Source: Bacillota bacterium (lineage in GTDB: Bacteria; Bacillota; Clostridia; Christensenellales; SZUA-584). From it: DNA of 64,000 nucleotides. The translations under genes were made by a program, and so were the position numbers. The DNA is taken from NCBI GenBank assembly GCA_023391105.1, contig JAEWBO010000032.1:76099-140098 (forward strand), written 5' to 3'. The notes beneath the pieces were generated by a model. The model was not told the origin of the DNA. It saw only the letters and a program-made list of their open reading frames with translations, and searched no databases. Below, in pieces: positions 51,721 through 60,790 of the stretch (the first letter of the stretch is position 1; each line of letters begins with the position of its first letter).

Positions 51721-52638
51721 TTGAGATATTCATCTTTATATGTGCGCCGCATTACAATATCTGCGGTATTCCTTAGCATTTCACTCATTTTGCAAACAAC
51801 ATTTTCTTTTTACATACCCATGTTCGGACAAAACGGAATGAGCATCGGTATCTCCGGCATTTTCTCCATTATGCCATCCATTTTATTCGGACCTGTGTAT
51901 GGCGCTGTTGTTTCAGGGCTTTCTGACTTTTTAGGATACCTATTGAAGCCTGCGGGGACATATATTCCGCTTATGACGCTGGTTGCCGCCGCCGGGGGAT
52001 TTATCAGGGGTGCATTATGGACTGTCCTGCGAAATAAAAGCAGTAAGAAAATGAGAATTGCAGTTGCAGTGTGTTCTATACTCCTATTGGTAGTGGGTAT
52101 AAGCAACATTGCGTTTTTGTCTGCTGACGGTATCAATAGTGGATTTTACGATCATGTACAGAAAGAAAACATCAATACAGCCAATATGCACCTTGTCAGC
52201 AAAATGCTTATTACTAGGACAATTGACACGAGTGACCCATCAGGAAATCTGGCTACCTACATGACTTTCGTAACAGCAGGGATGATTGTCAGTGCGGCAC
52301 TAGGTGCTCTTTTGTTATTCGCTGACCTTTTCATTTCCAAGAAGTTTCTTCATGACACCCGCAAAGGGCAAATGCCCCAGCTTCTTATTGCTATGATTGG
52401 TTCTGGTTTGATTGTTACGACCCTTAATACAGTGGTGTTGCGTGAAACAATCTTCACGGCATGGAAGGTGCTACCCTTTGCAGTGGTATGGATTCCTCGC
52501 ATGATTGAAGAAATCCTAAGCAATACCGTTAAGGCATATTTTGTAGCCATGCTCTTGGGTATTTTTAGAAAGAGACATAGTTTGAACATGCTCATTGATG
52601 GGTCATCCACAGGGTTCAAAAACAACACAAGGTCTTAG
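51721..52638 (+). CDS. ECF transporter S component, folate-type (FolT-like)
   Basis: 305 residues with six or more membrane helices. GPVYGAVVSGLSDFLGYLLK followed by AGTYIPLMTLVAAAGGFIRG is the folate-family S-component signature. The protein is longer than classical FolT (about 170-180) because of a central extracellular segment (about 135-170) and extra helices. TTG start with GAAGGGAG 8 nt upstream. The THF and ZTP switches upstream strongly support folate or a related pterin as substrate. The ECF energising module is not here and must be shared. Confidence 0.85.
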   Translation: MRYSSLYVRRITISAVFLSISLILQTTFSFYIPMFGQNGMSIGISGIFSIMPSILFGPVYGAVVSGLSDFLGYLLKPAGTYIPLMTLVAAAGGFIRGALWTVLRNKSSKKMRIAVAVCSILLLVVGISNIAFLSADGINSGFYDHVQKENINTANMHLVSKMLITRTIDTSDPSGNLATYMTFVTAGMIVSAALGALLLFADLFISKKFLHDTRKGQMPQLLIAMIGSGLIVTTLNTVVLRETIFTAWKVLPFAVVWIPRMIEEILSNTVKAYFVAMLLGIFRKRHSLNMLIDGSSTGFKNNTRS

Positions 52639-52749
52639 TCATATTGGGATCAATAAACATGAATTGCTGCGGACTTGTTATATGGTTTACTATAAAATGG
52701 GATAAAGCCTTTTCCAAAAACCGATTCCAAAAACCGATTCCAATATTAA

Positions 52750-52778
52750 TTGACACTATTTTGAGTGTGTTATATAAT
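52750..52778 (+). promoter_or_regulatory. Consensus sigma-A promoter of the T-box leader
   Basis: TTGACA, exactly 17 nt, TATAAT; about 25 nt before the T-box stem I. Confidence 0.85.
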
Positions 52779-52801
52779 AAACTCAGCTATATATTTTTAA
52801 A

Positions 52802-53063
52802 AGCTGAGATGGGGATCAGTAACCTTTGAGACCAGCGCGAAAGAGAGCCGCCGGGTGGTGCAAGGCGGACGCGGGAGTAAGGTGAACTCGCCCCGGAGCT
52901 TCAGGGCTGAAAATAGTAGGCGCTGACGAACTCCTTATGCGTTAATTAAGGGAAGGGTAAGCATTTTAAAGCAAAACCCTTATGATGAGCTGGCGGAGAA
53001 TATCTTCGCAAGCAGAGTGGTACCGCGAAGCCTTTCGTCTCTGTATGGACGAAGGCTTTTTTT
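52802..53063 (+). promoter_or_regulatory. T-box riboswitch, leucine type (specifier CUC)
   Basis: Stem I is closed by AGCT/AGCT and GGGG/CCCC around a GA-rich kink turn. The specifier loop shows AGTA on the left (52818-52821) and GAA-CTC-G on the right, which puts the specifier codon CTC at 52887-52889 (tRNA-Leu, anticodon GAG). The distal loop GAGAGCCGCCGGGTGGTGC is typical. The T-box AGCAGAGTGGTACCGCG at 53011-53027 precedes the terminator. Uncharged tRNA-Leu should switch expression on. Confidence 0.88.
53028..53063 (+). terminator. T-box terminator
   Basis: AAGCCTTTCGTC / GACGAAGGCTT, 11-12-bp stem, 8-nt loop, seven T. Confidence 0.92.
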
Positions 53064-53101
53064 GTTACAATACAAATGGAGCAATAATGGAGGGGGATAA
53101 T

Positions 53102-54766
53102 ATGCCGGAATTTATTCATATGACCATTGGAGACTGGCTGGATATGAAAGCGAAGGCGTACCCGGACAAGGAATGCAGCGTGCATCCTTTGGAAGGGCTT
53201 CGTTTTACGACGGCTGAGTTCAGAGCTGAGTGTGATCGCGTGGCACGCGGCCTCATGGCAATGGGTATCAAGAAGGGCGATCATGTCGCCATCTGGGCGA
53301 CAAACTATCCGCAGTGGGTGCAGACTCAGTTTGCCACGGCGAAAATCGGTGCCGTTCTTGTGACGGTGAACACCAACTATAAAAAATACGAGCTCGAGTA
53401 TCTGCTCAAGCAGTCGGATTCCACCATGCTGATTATGATGGGCGGCACGAAGGACAACAACTATGTGGAACACATCAATGCCGTCTGCCCGGAGCTGGCC
53501 GCAAGCGAGCCCGGTAAAATCAATTGCAAAAAGCTGCCGTTCTTGAAGACTGTCGTTTTTCTTGATGAAGAGCAGCATCCCGGCATGTACCTTTGGAGCG
53601 ATGTGTTAAAGCTCGCAGATCAGGTCAGCGAGGAAGAGCGCGCGATCCGTCAGACCCAATGCGATCCTCATGACGTCATCAATATGCAGTATACGTCGGG
53701 CACGACAGGGTTCCCCAAGGGCGTGATGCTTACGCATTACAACCTCATCAACAACGGAAAGATCATCGGCGAATCTATGGCATTTACGGAAAAGGACCGG
53801 CTTTGTATCACGGTGCCGCTGTTCCATTGCTTTGGCTGTGTGCTGGGTGTCATGGCATCCATCACGAACGACACGACAATGGTGTTTGTGGATCACTTCC
53901 ATCCGACACGCGTACTTGGTGTGCTGGATTCTGAGAAGTGCACCGCTTTCCATGGTGTGCCCACCATGTATATTGCGATGATGGAGCATCCGGATTTCCC
54001 TAAATATGATTTGTCGCATTTGCGCACCGGTATTATGGCCGGCTCCACTTGCCCTGTAGAGGTGATGAAGGCGGCGGCGGATAAGATGAATATGCGCCAC
54101 ATCACAAGCGTGTACGGGCAGACCGAATCGTCTCCGGGCATCACTCAGTCCACCATAGACGATCCGCTCGAGATTCGTGTATCGACAGTGGGCCGCGCCT
54201 ATCCGAATGTGGAGGCCAAGGTGATCGATCCGGAAACGGGCAAGGACGTGCCGCCAAACGCGGTGGGGGAAATCGTCACACGCGGTTACCATGTGATGAA
54301 GGGTTATTACAAGATGCCCGAGGCCACCGCGCAGGTGATTGACGAGGATGGCTGGCTGCACACGGGCGACCTTGGCGTGCGTGATGATGACGGCTACTAC
54401 AGGATCACAGGGCGTCTCAAAGACATGATTATCAGAGGCGGTGAAAACATCTATCCGCGCGAGATCGAAGAGTTCCTTTATACGCATCCTTCGGTGACAG
54501 ACGTTCAGGTCGTGGGCGTCAGAGACCATAAGTACGGCGAAGAGGTGCTCGCGTGTGTCATTTTGAAGCCCGGCGCAAAGGAAACAGAGGACGCTTTGAT
54601 TCAGTTTATCAGAGACGGTCTCTCCAAGCATAAAGCGCCGCGCTATGTGCGCTTTGTCGATTCCTTCCCGATGACAGCGAGTGGCAAAATCCAAAAATAT
54701 AAGCTCCGCGAATGGGGTGAGCAGGTGCTTGGTCTGCTGGCGACTGACAAGGGCGATACGCCATAA
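53102..54766 (+). CDS. AMP-forming acyl-CoA synthetase
   Basis: 554 residues, full ANL-superfamily enzyme: YTSGTTGFPKGVMLTH (phosphate loop), VYGQTESSPG, TGDLGVRDDDGYYRITGR, hinge GRLKDMIIRGGENIYP, and C-terminal catalytic Lys in SGKIQKYKLRE. Activates a carboxylic acid as acyl-CoA through an acyl-AMP. The overall look is of the medium/short-chain FadD-like branch. GGAGGGGG lies 5 nt before the ATG. The leucine T-box suggests a leucine-derived acid (isovalerate, 2-methylbutyrate or isocaproate) as substrate; this is inference. Confidence 0.9.
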   Translation: MPEFIHMTIGDWLDMKAKAYPDKECSVHPLEGLRFTTAEFRAECDRVARGLMAMGIKKGDHVAIWATNYPQWVQTQFATAKIGAVLVTVNTNYKKYELEYLLKQSDSTMLIMMGGTKDNNYVEHINAVCPELAASEPGKINCKKLPFLKTVVFLDEEQHPGMYLWSDVLKLADQVSEEERAIRQTQCDPHDVINMQYTSGTTGFPKGVMLTHYNLINNGKIIGESMAFTEKDRLCITVPLFHCFGCVLGVMASITNDTTMVFVDHFHPTRVLGVLDSEKCTAFHGVPTMYIAMMEHPDFPKYDLSHLRTGIMAGSTCPVEVMKAAADKMNMRHITSVYGQTESSPGITQSTIDDPLEIRVSTVGRAYPNVEAKVIDPETGKDVPPNAVGEIVTRGYHVMKGYYKMPEATAQVIDEDGWLHTGDLGVRDDDGYYRITGRLKDMIIRGGENIYPREIEEFLYTHPSVTDVQVVGVRDHKYGEEVLACVILKPGAKETEDALIQFIRDGLSKHKAPRYVRFVDSFPMTASGKIQKYKLREWGEQVLGLLATDKGDTP

Positions 54767-54774
54767 AAAATATG

Positions 54775-54816
54775 AGAGACGGGATGAGGGGCGTTTTGGG
54801 ATGTTATCCCGTCTCT
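54775..54816 (+). terminator. Stem-loop after the synthetase gene
   Basis: AGAGACGGGAT / ATCCCGTCTCT, 11-bp perfect stem with a 20-nt loop; only a weak T/A tail follows. Confidence 0.55.
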
Positions 54817-54911
54817 AAATATACAGATGATATCAGGTGTGTTATAATTCGTATCGCAGATTTACCGTATTAATTAGTATTAATTGACACCATAAACGAA
54901 ACATTTTTCTC

Positions 54912-54939
54912 TTGTGTTACTGGCAGAACGGTGTATAAT
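54912..54939 (+). promoter_or_regulatory. Sigma-A promoter of the small wHTH-like gene
   Basis: TTGTGT, 16 nt, TATAAT, 41 nt before the start codon. Confidence 0.6.
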
Positions 54940-54979
54940 AGTCGTTGCGGTTTACATCCGAGGAGGCATAATAAATAAC

Positions 54980-55246
54980 ATGTTAAGTTCAGGACAAGAA
55001 AAAGTAATTAAAAAATTAGCAGAAATCGAAAAACAGCTGCCAACCGGTGTCTCGCTGACATTTGCGGTTGATAATCTGGCTGACGCCATGGACGATCAGG
55101 AATGGAATGATTTTATCACAGCAATGAACATTCTTATTGATGAAGAATACGTGGCAAAGCACACTAAGAAAATGACAAAGAACAAGGTGCCCTTTTGGTT
55201 GGAGCTTACCGAAAAAGGGCGTGAATATTGCAGACGGCTTAATTAA
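54980..55246 (+). CDS. Small protein, possibly winged-helix
   Basis: 88 residues. Helical N-terminus (SSGQEKVIKKLAEIEKQLPT) and a C-terminal FWLELTEKGREYCRRL that resembles the last helix of MarR/PadR-type winged-helix proteins. ATG at 54980 lies 13 nt after GGAGG, which is long, but no closer start exists. Family not recognised. Single gene. Confidence 0.6.
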   Translation: MLSSGQEKVIKKLAEIEKQLPTGVSLTFAVDNLADAMDDQEWNDFITAMNILIDEEYVAKHTKKMTKNKVPFWLELTEKGREYCRRLN

Positions 55247-55369
55247 ACCAAACCGCATTCATAATACAAGAGTCGTCAATAGAGGGAGCGGTGCTAAGCA
55301 GCGCTCTTTGTTTATTCTCCTAAACTATTAAAGTAACACTGGCGGTATTGTTATTTTCAGAGGGCTGCA

Positions 55370-55726
55370 ATGGAAGATTGGGTAAGAGTTTTCAAAGCAT
55401 TGGGTGACGAAACGAGATTAAAAGTTTTAACCCTTCTCCTTGAGCATGGCTTTTGTGTGGGTGCACTGGCGCGGTTAGTCGGAAAGTCAGAGGCGGCGGT
55501 ATCACAGCATATTCGCATTCTTCGCAAGGCCGGTATTTTGATTGGAGAGAAACGCAATGGGTATACGTTTTACGAAGTCAACACAGAATTGTTGGAGGGC
55601 TTGATGGCTCGAGTCAACCAAATAATTGCTAGCGGGTCGCAGCGCCAGGAGTGTTGTCAGCACATAACAGGCAAACATCAGTATTGCGAGATTTACAAAA
55701 AACGCATGGAAAATAATTGTGAATGA
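55370..55726 (+). CDS. ArsR-family regulator with Cys/His-rich tail
   Basis: 118 residues. Winged-helix core (about 1-80: FKALGDETRLKVLTLLLEHG, SEAAVSQHIRILRKAGI) and a C-terminal tail with QECCQH, GKHQYCEIY and a last Cys near the end, which could bind a metal or a heme-like ligand. Followed after 24 bp by an FMN-binding protein gene, its likely target and operon partner. Confidence 0.85.
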   Translation: MEDWVRVFKALGDETRLKVLTLLLEHGFCVGALARLVGKSEAAVSQHIRILRKAGILIGEKRNGYTFYEVNTELLEGLMARVNQIIASGSQRQECCQHITGKHQYCEIYKKRMENNCE

Positions 55727-55750
55727 TAAACTGATTTTTGGAGGATGGCG

Positions 55751-56218
55751 ATGAGAAGATCCGAGCGGGCAATGAGCGAAGACGACACGTTGAGGCTGCT
55801 TGAGGGAGAACAGCTTGGTGTGCTGTCAACAACCAGCGCCAAAGGCATTCCTTATGGTGTTCCCCTCAATTACTGCTATGTGCGTGAGGACAATGCGATT
55901 TTCTTTCACTGCGCGCTCAAAGGGCGTAAGATGGATGATATGCAGGAGAATTCGAATGTGTCGTTTACTGTGGTAGGGAAGAACCGCATCATTGCAGAAA
56001 AGCTCACCACGTATTATGAGAGCGTCATCGTTTCGGGACGCGTGTCCTTTGTGGATGATGGCGAAAAAGAGCTTCGGTTCGATCAGCTTTGCCAGCATTT
56101 AACGCCGGGAATCGAATGGCGTCAGGATGGGGGCTGCCGATTTTTAAAAGCCGTTGCCATCGTGCGCATGGATATCGAGAGCATGACCGGTAAGAGAAAC
56201 GGCTTGAAAACTGAATAA
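55751..56218 (+). CDS. Pyridoxamine-5-phosphate-oxidase-like flavin protein
   Basis: 155 residues, split-barrel fold of the NimA/PNPOx-like group: LGVLSTTSAKGIPYGVPLNY, AIFFHCALKGRKMDDMQENS and YESVIVSGRVSFV. Such proteins bind FMN or heme; members called NimA reduce nitroimidazoles. Start at 55751 lies 6 nt after GGAGG, preferred over 55745. Cotranscribed with the ArsR-type regulator. Confidence 0.82.
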   Translation: MRRSERAMSEDDTLRLLEGEQLGVLSTTSAKGIPYGVPLNYCYVREDNAIFFHCALKGRKMDDMQENSNVSFTVVGKNRIIAEKLTTYYESVIVSGRVSFVDDGEKELRFDQLCQHLTPGIEWRQDGGCRFLKAVAIVRMDIESMTGKRNGLKTE

Positions 56219-56231
56219 AATAAATACTAAT

Positions 56232-56272
56232 AAGGCCCGCTTCCATAATTGAAAGCAAGGCCTTTTATTTTT
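56232..56272. terminator. Bidirectional terminator
   Basis: AAGGCC / GGCCTT outer stem with an inner GCTTCC/GAAAGC-like helix and T-rich flank TTATTTTT. It lies between convergent genes. Confidence 0.65.
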
Positions 56273-56283
56273 CAAGGTGTTGA

Positions 56284-58398
56284 TCAGTCTTTGGCCGTCC
56301 GCATGGCGCGGGTGGCATTGAGTATGGCGATAAGCGCCACACCCACATCGCCGAAAACGGCTTCCCACATCGTCGCAATACCAAATGCACCAAGAACAAG
56401 AATTACGCTTTTGACACCCAGCGCAAACAGGATGTTTTGGATGACGATGCCCCGCGTTTTTCTCGCGATGCGTATGGCTGTGGACAGTCTGCGCGGCTCA
56501 TCCGTCATGAGCACCACATCAGCGGCTTCGATAGCCGCGTCGGAACCGGCACCGCCCATCGCGATACCGACATCGGCACGGGCAAGAACCGGCGCGTCAT
56601 TGATGCCGTCGCCCACAAAAATGAGCGTGCCTTTGCCTGTACTTTGAAGCTCTTCAAGCTTTTCAACTTTCTGATGGGGCAGCAGTCCTGTGTAAACCGC
56701 ATCAAGCCCCAGCTGCGCGGCAGCCGCTTCGCCAGCCGCACGGCTGTCGCCCGTGAGCATCACCGTCTTTTTAACGCCGAGCTTTTTAAGTGACTGAATT
56801 GCCGCGGCGCTGTCTGGCCGCAGCTCGTCGGAGATTACGATATAGCCCGCGAATTGACCGTCAATCGCCACATATACGACAGTGCCGGGCTCCGTTGCCG
56901 CTTCGAATGCAATGCTTTCGCTCTCCATAAGGCGCGCATTTCCCGCCAGCACGCGTTTGCCGTTCACGGTCACGCTGATGCCGAAGCCCGCCTTTTCTTC
57001 GAGATCCGATATAAGTCGCTCATCCACCTCGCCTTTAAACGCCTTGAGTATGGACACGGCTATGGGATGAGTGGAGTTGTGCTCCGCATGAGCGGCATAG
57101 TAGAGCAGCTTTTCGGGTTCATCTGAGGATACACGCGATACCTTGAACACACCTTGTGTGAGCGTGCCGGTTTTATCGAATACGGCTGTCTCCGCGCGGC
57201 TCAGCGCTTCAAGATAGCTGCCGCCCTTAATGAGAATGCCGTTTCTGGACGCGCCGCCAATGCCGCCGAAAAAGCCGAGAGGTATGGATATCACGAGCGC
57301 ACACGGGCAGGAGACCACGAGAAACACCAGCGCTCTGTGAAGCCAGTCGGAGAAGACAGCGCCTGGTATGAAAACGGGCGGTATCAGAGCGAGTGCAAGC
57401 GCCGCGAAAACCACAGTGGGTGTGTAATAGCGCGAGAACCGCGAGATAAACGCTTCGGTGGGGGCCTTTTTGCTGCCCGCGTTTTGCACAAGGGTAAGGA
57501 TTTTGGAAAGTGTGGACTCGCCGAATATTTTTGTGACCCGCACTGTGAGCAGCCCGCTTTGGTTGATGGAGCCTGCCAGTACTTCGCTGCCCGCCTCCAC
57601 ATCGCGTGGCAGCGACTCGCCTGTGAGCGCAGACGTGTCCAGAGCGGAAACTCCGCTGGTCACGATACCGTCAAGCGGTATTTTTTCGCCGGGGCGGATG
57701 ACGATGACGTCATCAACGCCGACTTCCTCGGGGGATACGCGCTGTGTGCCCTCCTGCGTTTGCAGATTGGCATAGTCCGGACGGATATCCATGAGTGCGG
57801 TGATGGAACGGCGCGAACGATTGACCGCGGCGTCCTCAAACAGCTCGCCGATCTGATAGAACAGCATCACTGCCACACCCTCAGGGTATTCACCGATGGC
57901 AAAAGCGCTGATTGTGGCAAGGCTCATGAGAAAGTTCTCGTCGAAAATCTTGCCCTTTGTAATATTCTTGAGCGCGCGAAAAACCACCTCGCCGCCGATA
58001 AGCACGTAAGCCGCAAGATAAAGCAAAAGGGAAAGGATGCCCGTTGCGCCCGACAAAAGAGCGGCGGCAAAAAAAGCCGCGCCGACAGAGAGTGCGGTAT
58101 AGAACAGCACACGTTTTTTATGTGATTCATCTGTCTGATGCTTATCCGTGAAAGCCACCTGAATATCGGGTTCTATGTCGCGCGCGATCTTCGCGGCTTG
58201 CTGCAGCGCATGCGGCATAGCCTCCGCATCGGATGTTGTCAGCGTAAGAAGCTGGGTCACCAGATCGAATGACGCGCTATCGACACTGTCGATTTTTGCC
58301 GCAGCCTCTTCAATTTTTCGTGCGCAGTCAGCACAGTTTAACCCGCGCAGATAAATCGCTCGCTGAGTCTGAGTTTTTTGTTTTATCGCCGCTTCCAT
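56284..58398 (-). CDS. Heavy-metal P-type ATPase (Zn/Cd/Pb type)
   Basis: 704 residues. An N-terminal HMA domain has one GLNCADCAR metal site (Cys22, Cys25). The P1B core has membrane motif SCPCALVISIP, the phosphorylation site DKTGTLT, the HP dipeptide in HNSTHPIA, and GDGINDAPVLARADVG. CPC with downstream features fits the CadA/ZntA group, which exports Zn, Cd or Pb. ATG at 58398 lies 10 nt after AAAGGAG. An inverted repeat in the promoter region suggests ArsR-type control, but no ArsR gene is adjacent. Confidence 0.93.
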   Translation of the reverse strand: MEAAIKQKTQTQRAIYLRGLNCADCARKIEEAAAKIDSVDSASFDLVTQLLTLTTSDAEAMPHALQQAAKIARDIEPDIQVAFTDKHQTDESHKKRVLFYTALSVGAAFFAAALLSGATGILSLLLYLAAYVLIGGEVVFRALKNITKGKIFDENFLMSLATISAFAIGEYPEGVAVMLFYQIGELFEDAAVNRSRRSITALMDIRPDYANLQTQEGTQRVSPEEVGVDDVIVIRPGEKIPLDGIVTSGVSALDTSALTGESLPRDVEAGSEVLAGSINQSGLLTVRVTKIFGESTLSKILTLVQNAGSKKAPTEAFISRFSRYYTPTVVFAALALALIPPVFIPGAVFSDWLHRALVFLVVSCPCALVISIPLGFFGGIGGASRNGILIKGGSYLEALSRAETAVFDKTGTLTQGVFKVSRVSSDEPEKLLYYAAHAEHNSTHPIAVSILKAFKGEVDERLISDLEEKAGFGISVTVNGKRVLAGNARLMESESIAFEAATEPGTVVYVAIDGQFAGYIVISDELRPDSAAAIQSLKKLGVKKTVMLTGDSRAAGEAAAAQLGLDAVYTGLLPHQKVEKLEELQSTGKGTLIFVGDGINDAPVLARADVGIAMGGAGSDAAIEAADVVLMTDEPRRLSTAIRIARKTRGIVIQNILFALGVKSVILVLGAFGIATMWEAVFGDVGVALIAILNATRAMRTAKD

Positions 58399-58420
58399 GA
58401 GGTATAAACTCCTTTTGCTA

Positions 58421-58453
58421 ATATGAACACTTGTACAAACATTCAAGTGATAT
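58421..58453 (-). promoter_or_regulatory. Possible ArsR-type operator before the P-type ATPase
   Basis: ATAT-GAA-CACTTG (58421-58433) and CAAGTG-ATAT (58444-58453): imperfect inverted repeat with a 10-nt centre, of the size and AT-rich form used by CzrA/CadC-like repressors. Confidence 0.45.
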
Positions 58454-58523
58454 GTATTATTATATGCGATTGTGAGAAAAAGTCAACAGTCTTTTATCTA
58501 AAAAACATCTGATTGTGAGAGGT

Positions 58524-58583
58524 ATTGACAAAAAAGCTAAAAAAGCGTATATTATTAAATGTCTTTTAATAAGTATATTAAAA
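58524..58583 (+). promoter_or_regulatory. Promoter and operator of the ROK gene
   Basis: TTGACA, 17 nt, TATATT (58524-58552). It is followed by TTTTAATA-AGTA-TATTAAAA (58564-58583), a perfect 8-bp inverted repeat over the transcribed start. A typical place for autoregulation by the ROK protein. Confidence 0.7.
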
Positions 58584-58593
58584 AGGATAAGCC

Positions 58594-59601
58594 ATGACAG
58601 CCAACACCGCTATGATCAAGGAATTGAATAAGAAGCTTGTACGCGACTGGTTAAGCAAGGTGCGTGAAGCGACGATATATGAGCTTTCGCAGGTAACGGG
58701 TTTAAGCGTGGTTACGGTAAAAACACTTCTCGTCGATTTAATTGATATGGGTGAGGTGCGGGAGGGAGAAATGGTACCGTCAAACGGCGGCCGCCCTTCC
58801 ACGCTTTATAAATACAATGAAAACTATCGCCATGCGCTCGTGGTATATGGATGTCAAAAGAATGACAGCAATCTTATTCATATACGTGTGGCGAACCTTT
58901 TCGGAGAATGCGTATACCATGACGAAGCATTTATAGATGATGTACAAGTCAGCAGCTTTTGCGGATACATTGACAAAGCGATTGAAGCGTTTCCGAACAT
59001 TGCCGTCATCGGCTTTGGGCTGCCGGGTGTTGAGGAAGAGGGTATTATCATCTCAAACGATTATTGCGGCGTTGTGGGCGATGCGTTCATGGCATATTAC
59101 AAACACAGATACGATCTTCCCGTTATTTTCTTAAACGATGTCAACGCGGCAGTCAAGGGATATTACAGCAGTCACGCGGATGACAGCGTTTGCCTCGTCG
59201 GAATGTATTTTCCAAGGATTTATCCGCCGGGCGCAGGTATGGTGATGAACGGAGAGATATATATGGGTGCGCATCGTTTTGCGGGTGAAATCGGTCATTT
59301 GCTGCCCGGTGTGGACTGGATACGGCTCGATTATACCGATGATCTGGCTGTGACGGAAGCGGCTGCGGCATTGCTCGCCATATACTGCCGCATTATTGCG
59401 CCCAATCAGTTTATATTATACGGCGATTTTTTCAGCGAAGCGAATGCGAAAAGCATCCAAATGCATACACAGCGTCTGCTTAATGAGAAATTCAAAGTCA
59501 ACGTATCGGCTTCGGCGGATTTTGAAAAAGACTTTGAAAAAGGAATGATCGTCGCTGTGCTTGAGCAAATGATGAAAAATATATCTAAGGATGGATTTTA
59601 A
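58594..59601 (+). CDS. ROK-family transcriptional repressor
   Basis: 335 residues. N-terminal winged helix (about 10-65: IYELSQVTGLSVVTVKTLLV) and a ROK sugar-kinase-like domain (VIGFGLPGVEEEGII, FLNDVNAAVKGYY, HRFAGEIGHLLPG). The usual zinc-site Cys cluster after the GHxxxxxxG motif is absent, so it is a non-zinc variant. Probably senses a sugar or sugar phosphate and controls itself plus the MFS gene that starts 4 bp later. Confidence 0.85.
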   Translation: MTANTAMIKELNKKLVRDWLSKVREATIYELSQVTGLSVVTVKTLLVDLIDMGEVREGEMVPSNGGRPSTLYKYNENYRHALVVYGCQKNDSNLIHIRVANLFGECVYHDEAFIDDVQVSSFCGYIDKAIEAFPNIAVIGFGLPGVEEEGIIISNDYCGVVGDAFMAYYKHRYDLPVIFLNDVNAAVKGYYSSHADDSVCLVGMYFPRIYPPGAGMVMNGEIYMGAHRFAGEIGHLLPGVDWIRLDYTDDLAVTEAAAALLAIYCRIIAPNQFILYGDFFSEANAKSIQMHTQRLLNEKFKVNVSASADFEKDFEKGMIVAVLEQMMKNISKDGF

Positions 59602-59605
59602 ACTA

Positions 59606-60790
59606 ATGACAGCTTTGTTGGTGATCATCTACATGTCTTTTATTAGCCTTGGGCTGCCCGATTCTCTGCTGGGCGCGGCATGGCCGGTGATGGGTGTCGA
59701 TCTTAGCGCACCCATGTCTATGGCCGGCGTGCTTTCTATTGTTGTTACGGTCGGCACCATTGTTTCAAGTCTGTTAAGCGAAAGGGTCATCCGGCGCTTT
59801 GGCACAGGCTTGGTCACCGCTTTCAGTGTGATGCTGACGGCGGTGGCGCTGATTGGTGTGTCTTTGTCTCAAAGCATTGTCTGGCTGTTCGTTCTGGCTG
59901 TTCCGCTGGGCTTGGGCGCCGGCTCCGTGGACACGGCGCTTAACAACTTCGTCGCGCTGCATTATAAAGCAAAGCATATGAACTGGCTCCACTGCTTCTG
60001 GGGCTTGGGCGCAACGGTGGGCCCTATCATCATGGCTGCGTGTCTCGTGAGACAGGGCGGTTGGAAGCTGGGATATGGCACGATTGGCATCATGCAGGCG
60101 GTGCTCGTTGTGATATTGTTTTCTACGCTGCCGCTTTGGAAAAAAGCCAAAGGCAGCGATGAGCACGCCGACGAGCACGCAAGAAATTCGCATAGTCTTT
60201 TTTCCGCAATCAAGGCACCCGGCATCAAATCGGCAATGTTTGTTTTTTTCGCTTACTGTGCGGTAGAAGTCACCACAGGGCTGTGGGGCAGCAGTTATCT
60301 CGTCAGCGTTAAGGGGCTGTCGCCCGAAACGGCAGCGCAGTGGATTGCTTTGTATTACTTTGGCATCACGGCCGGGCGATTTATTTCGGGCTTTATTTCC
60401 ATGAAGCTGTCCAATACCTTGATAATACGAATGGGCATGGTGATTACCGGTGCGGGGTTGATCGTTTTGTTGCTGCCGCTTGGCAATGCGGCGCTGCAGG
60501 TCGGCTTTGTGATGATCGGCCTTGGGTGTGCGCCGATATTCCCGAGTATGCTGCATGAAACACCGACCCGCTTTGGAAAGTCTGTGTCGCAGAAGCTGGT
60601 GGGCTTGCAGATGGCCAGCGCATATTTGGGTTCCACGGTTATGCCGCCTGTTTTCGGCGCCATTGCGCAATACATCGATATGTCGCTGTTCCCGTTTTTC
60701 CTGCTGCTTATGCTGCTGCTGATGTTTGCGCTTTCTGAAAATCTGAATCGCGTGGTCTTGAAAAATAAGCAAAAATCCCCCTGCGCATAA
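59606..60790 (+). CDS. MFS transporter (FucP/sugar-type)
   Basis: 394 residues, twelve predicted membrane helices. SFISLGLPDSLLGAAWPVMG and VPLGLGAGSVDTALNNFVAL resemble the FucP/YfkF-like sugar MFS branch. It starts just after the ROK gene; the ATG at 59606 is preferred, 11 nt after AGGATGG. Likely imports or exports the ligand sensed by the ROK protein. Confidence 0.85.
   Translation: MTALLVIIYMSFISLGLPDSLLGAAWPVMGVDLSAPMSMAGVLSIVVTVGTIVSSLLSERVIRRFGTGLVTAFSVMLTAVALIGVSLSQSIVWLFVLAVPLGLGAGSVDTALNNFVALHYKAKHMNWLHCFWGLGATVGPIIMAACLVRQGGWKLGYGTIGIMQAVLVVILFSTLPLWKKAKGSDEHADEHARNSHSLFSAIKAPGIKSAMFVFFAYCAVEVTTGLWGSSYLVSVKGLSPETAAQWIALYYFGITAGRFISGFISMKLSNTLIIRMGMVITGAGLIVLLLPLGNAALQVGFVMIGLGCAPIFPSMLHETPTRFGKSVSQKLVGLQMASAYLGSTVMPPVFGAIAQYIDMSLFPFFLLLMLLLMFALSENLNRVVLKNKQKSPCA

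Noticed and set aside
52946..53578. 210-codon minus-strand frame under the acyl-CoA synthetase
   Set aside because: Shadow of the strongly supported plus-strand gene and T-box; no start signal or family motif.
53606..54694. 362-codon minus-strand frame inside the synthetase gene
   Set aside because: High-GC antisense shadow; the plus frame has complete ANL-superfamily motifs.
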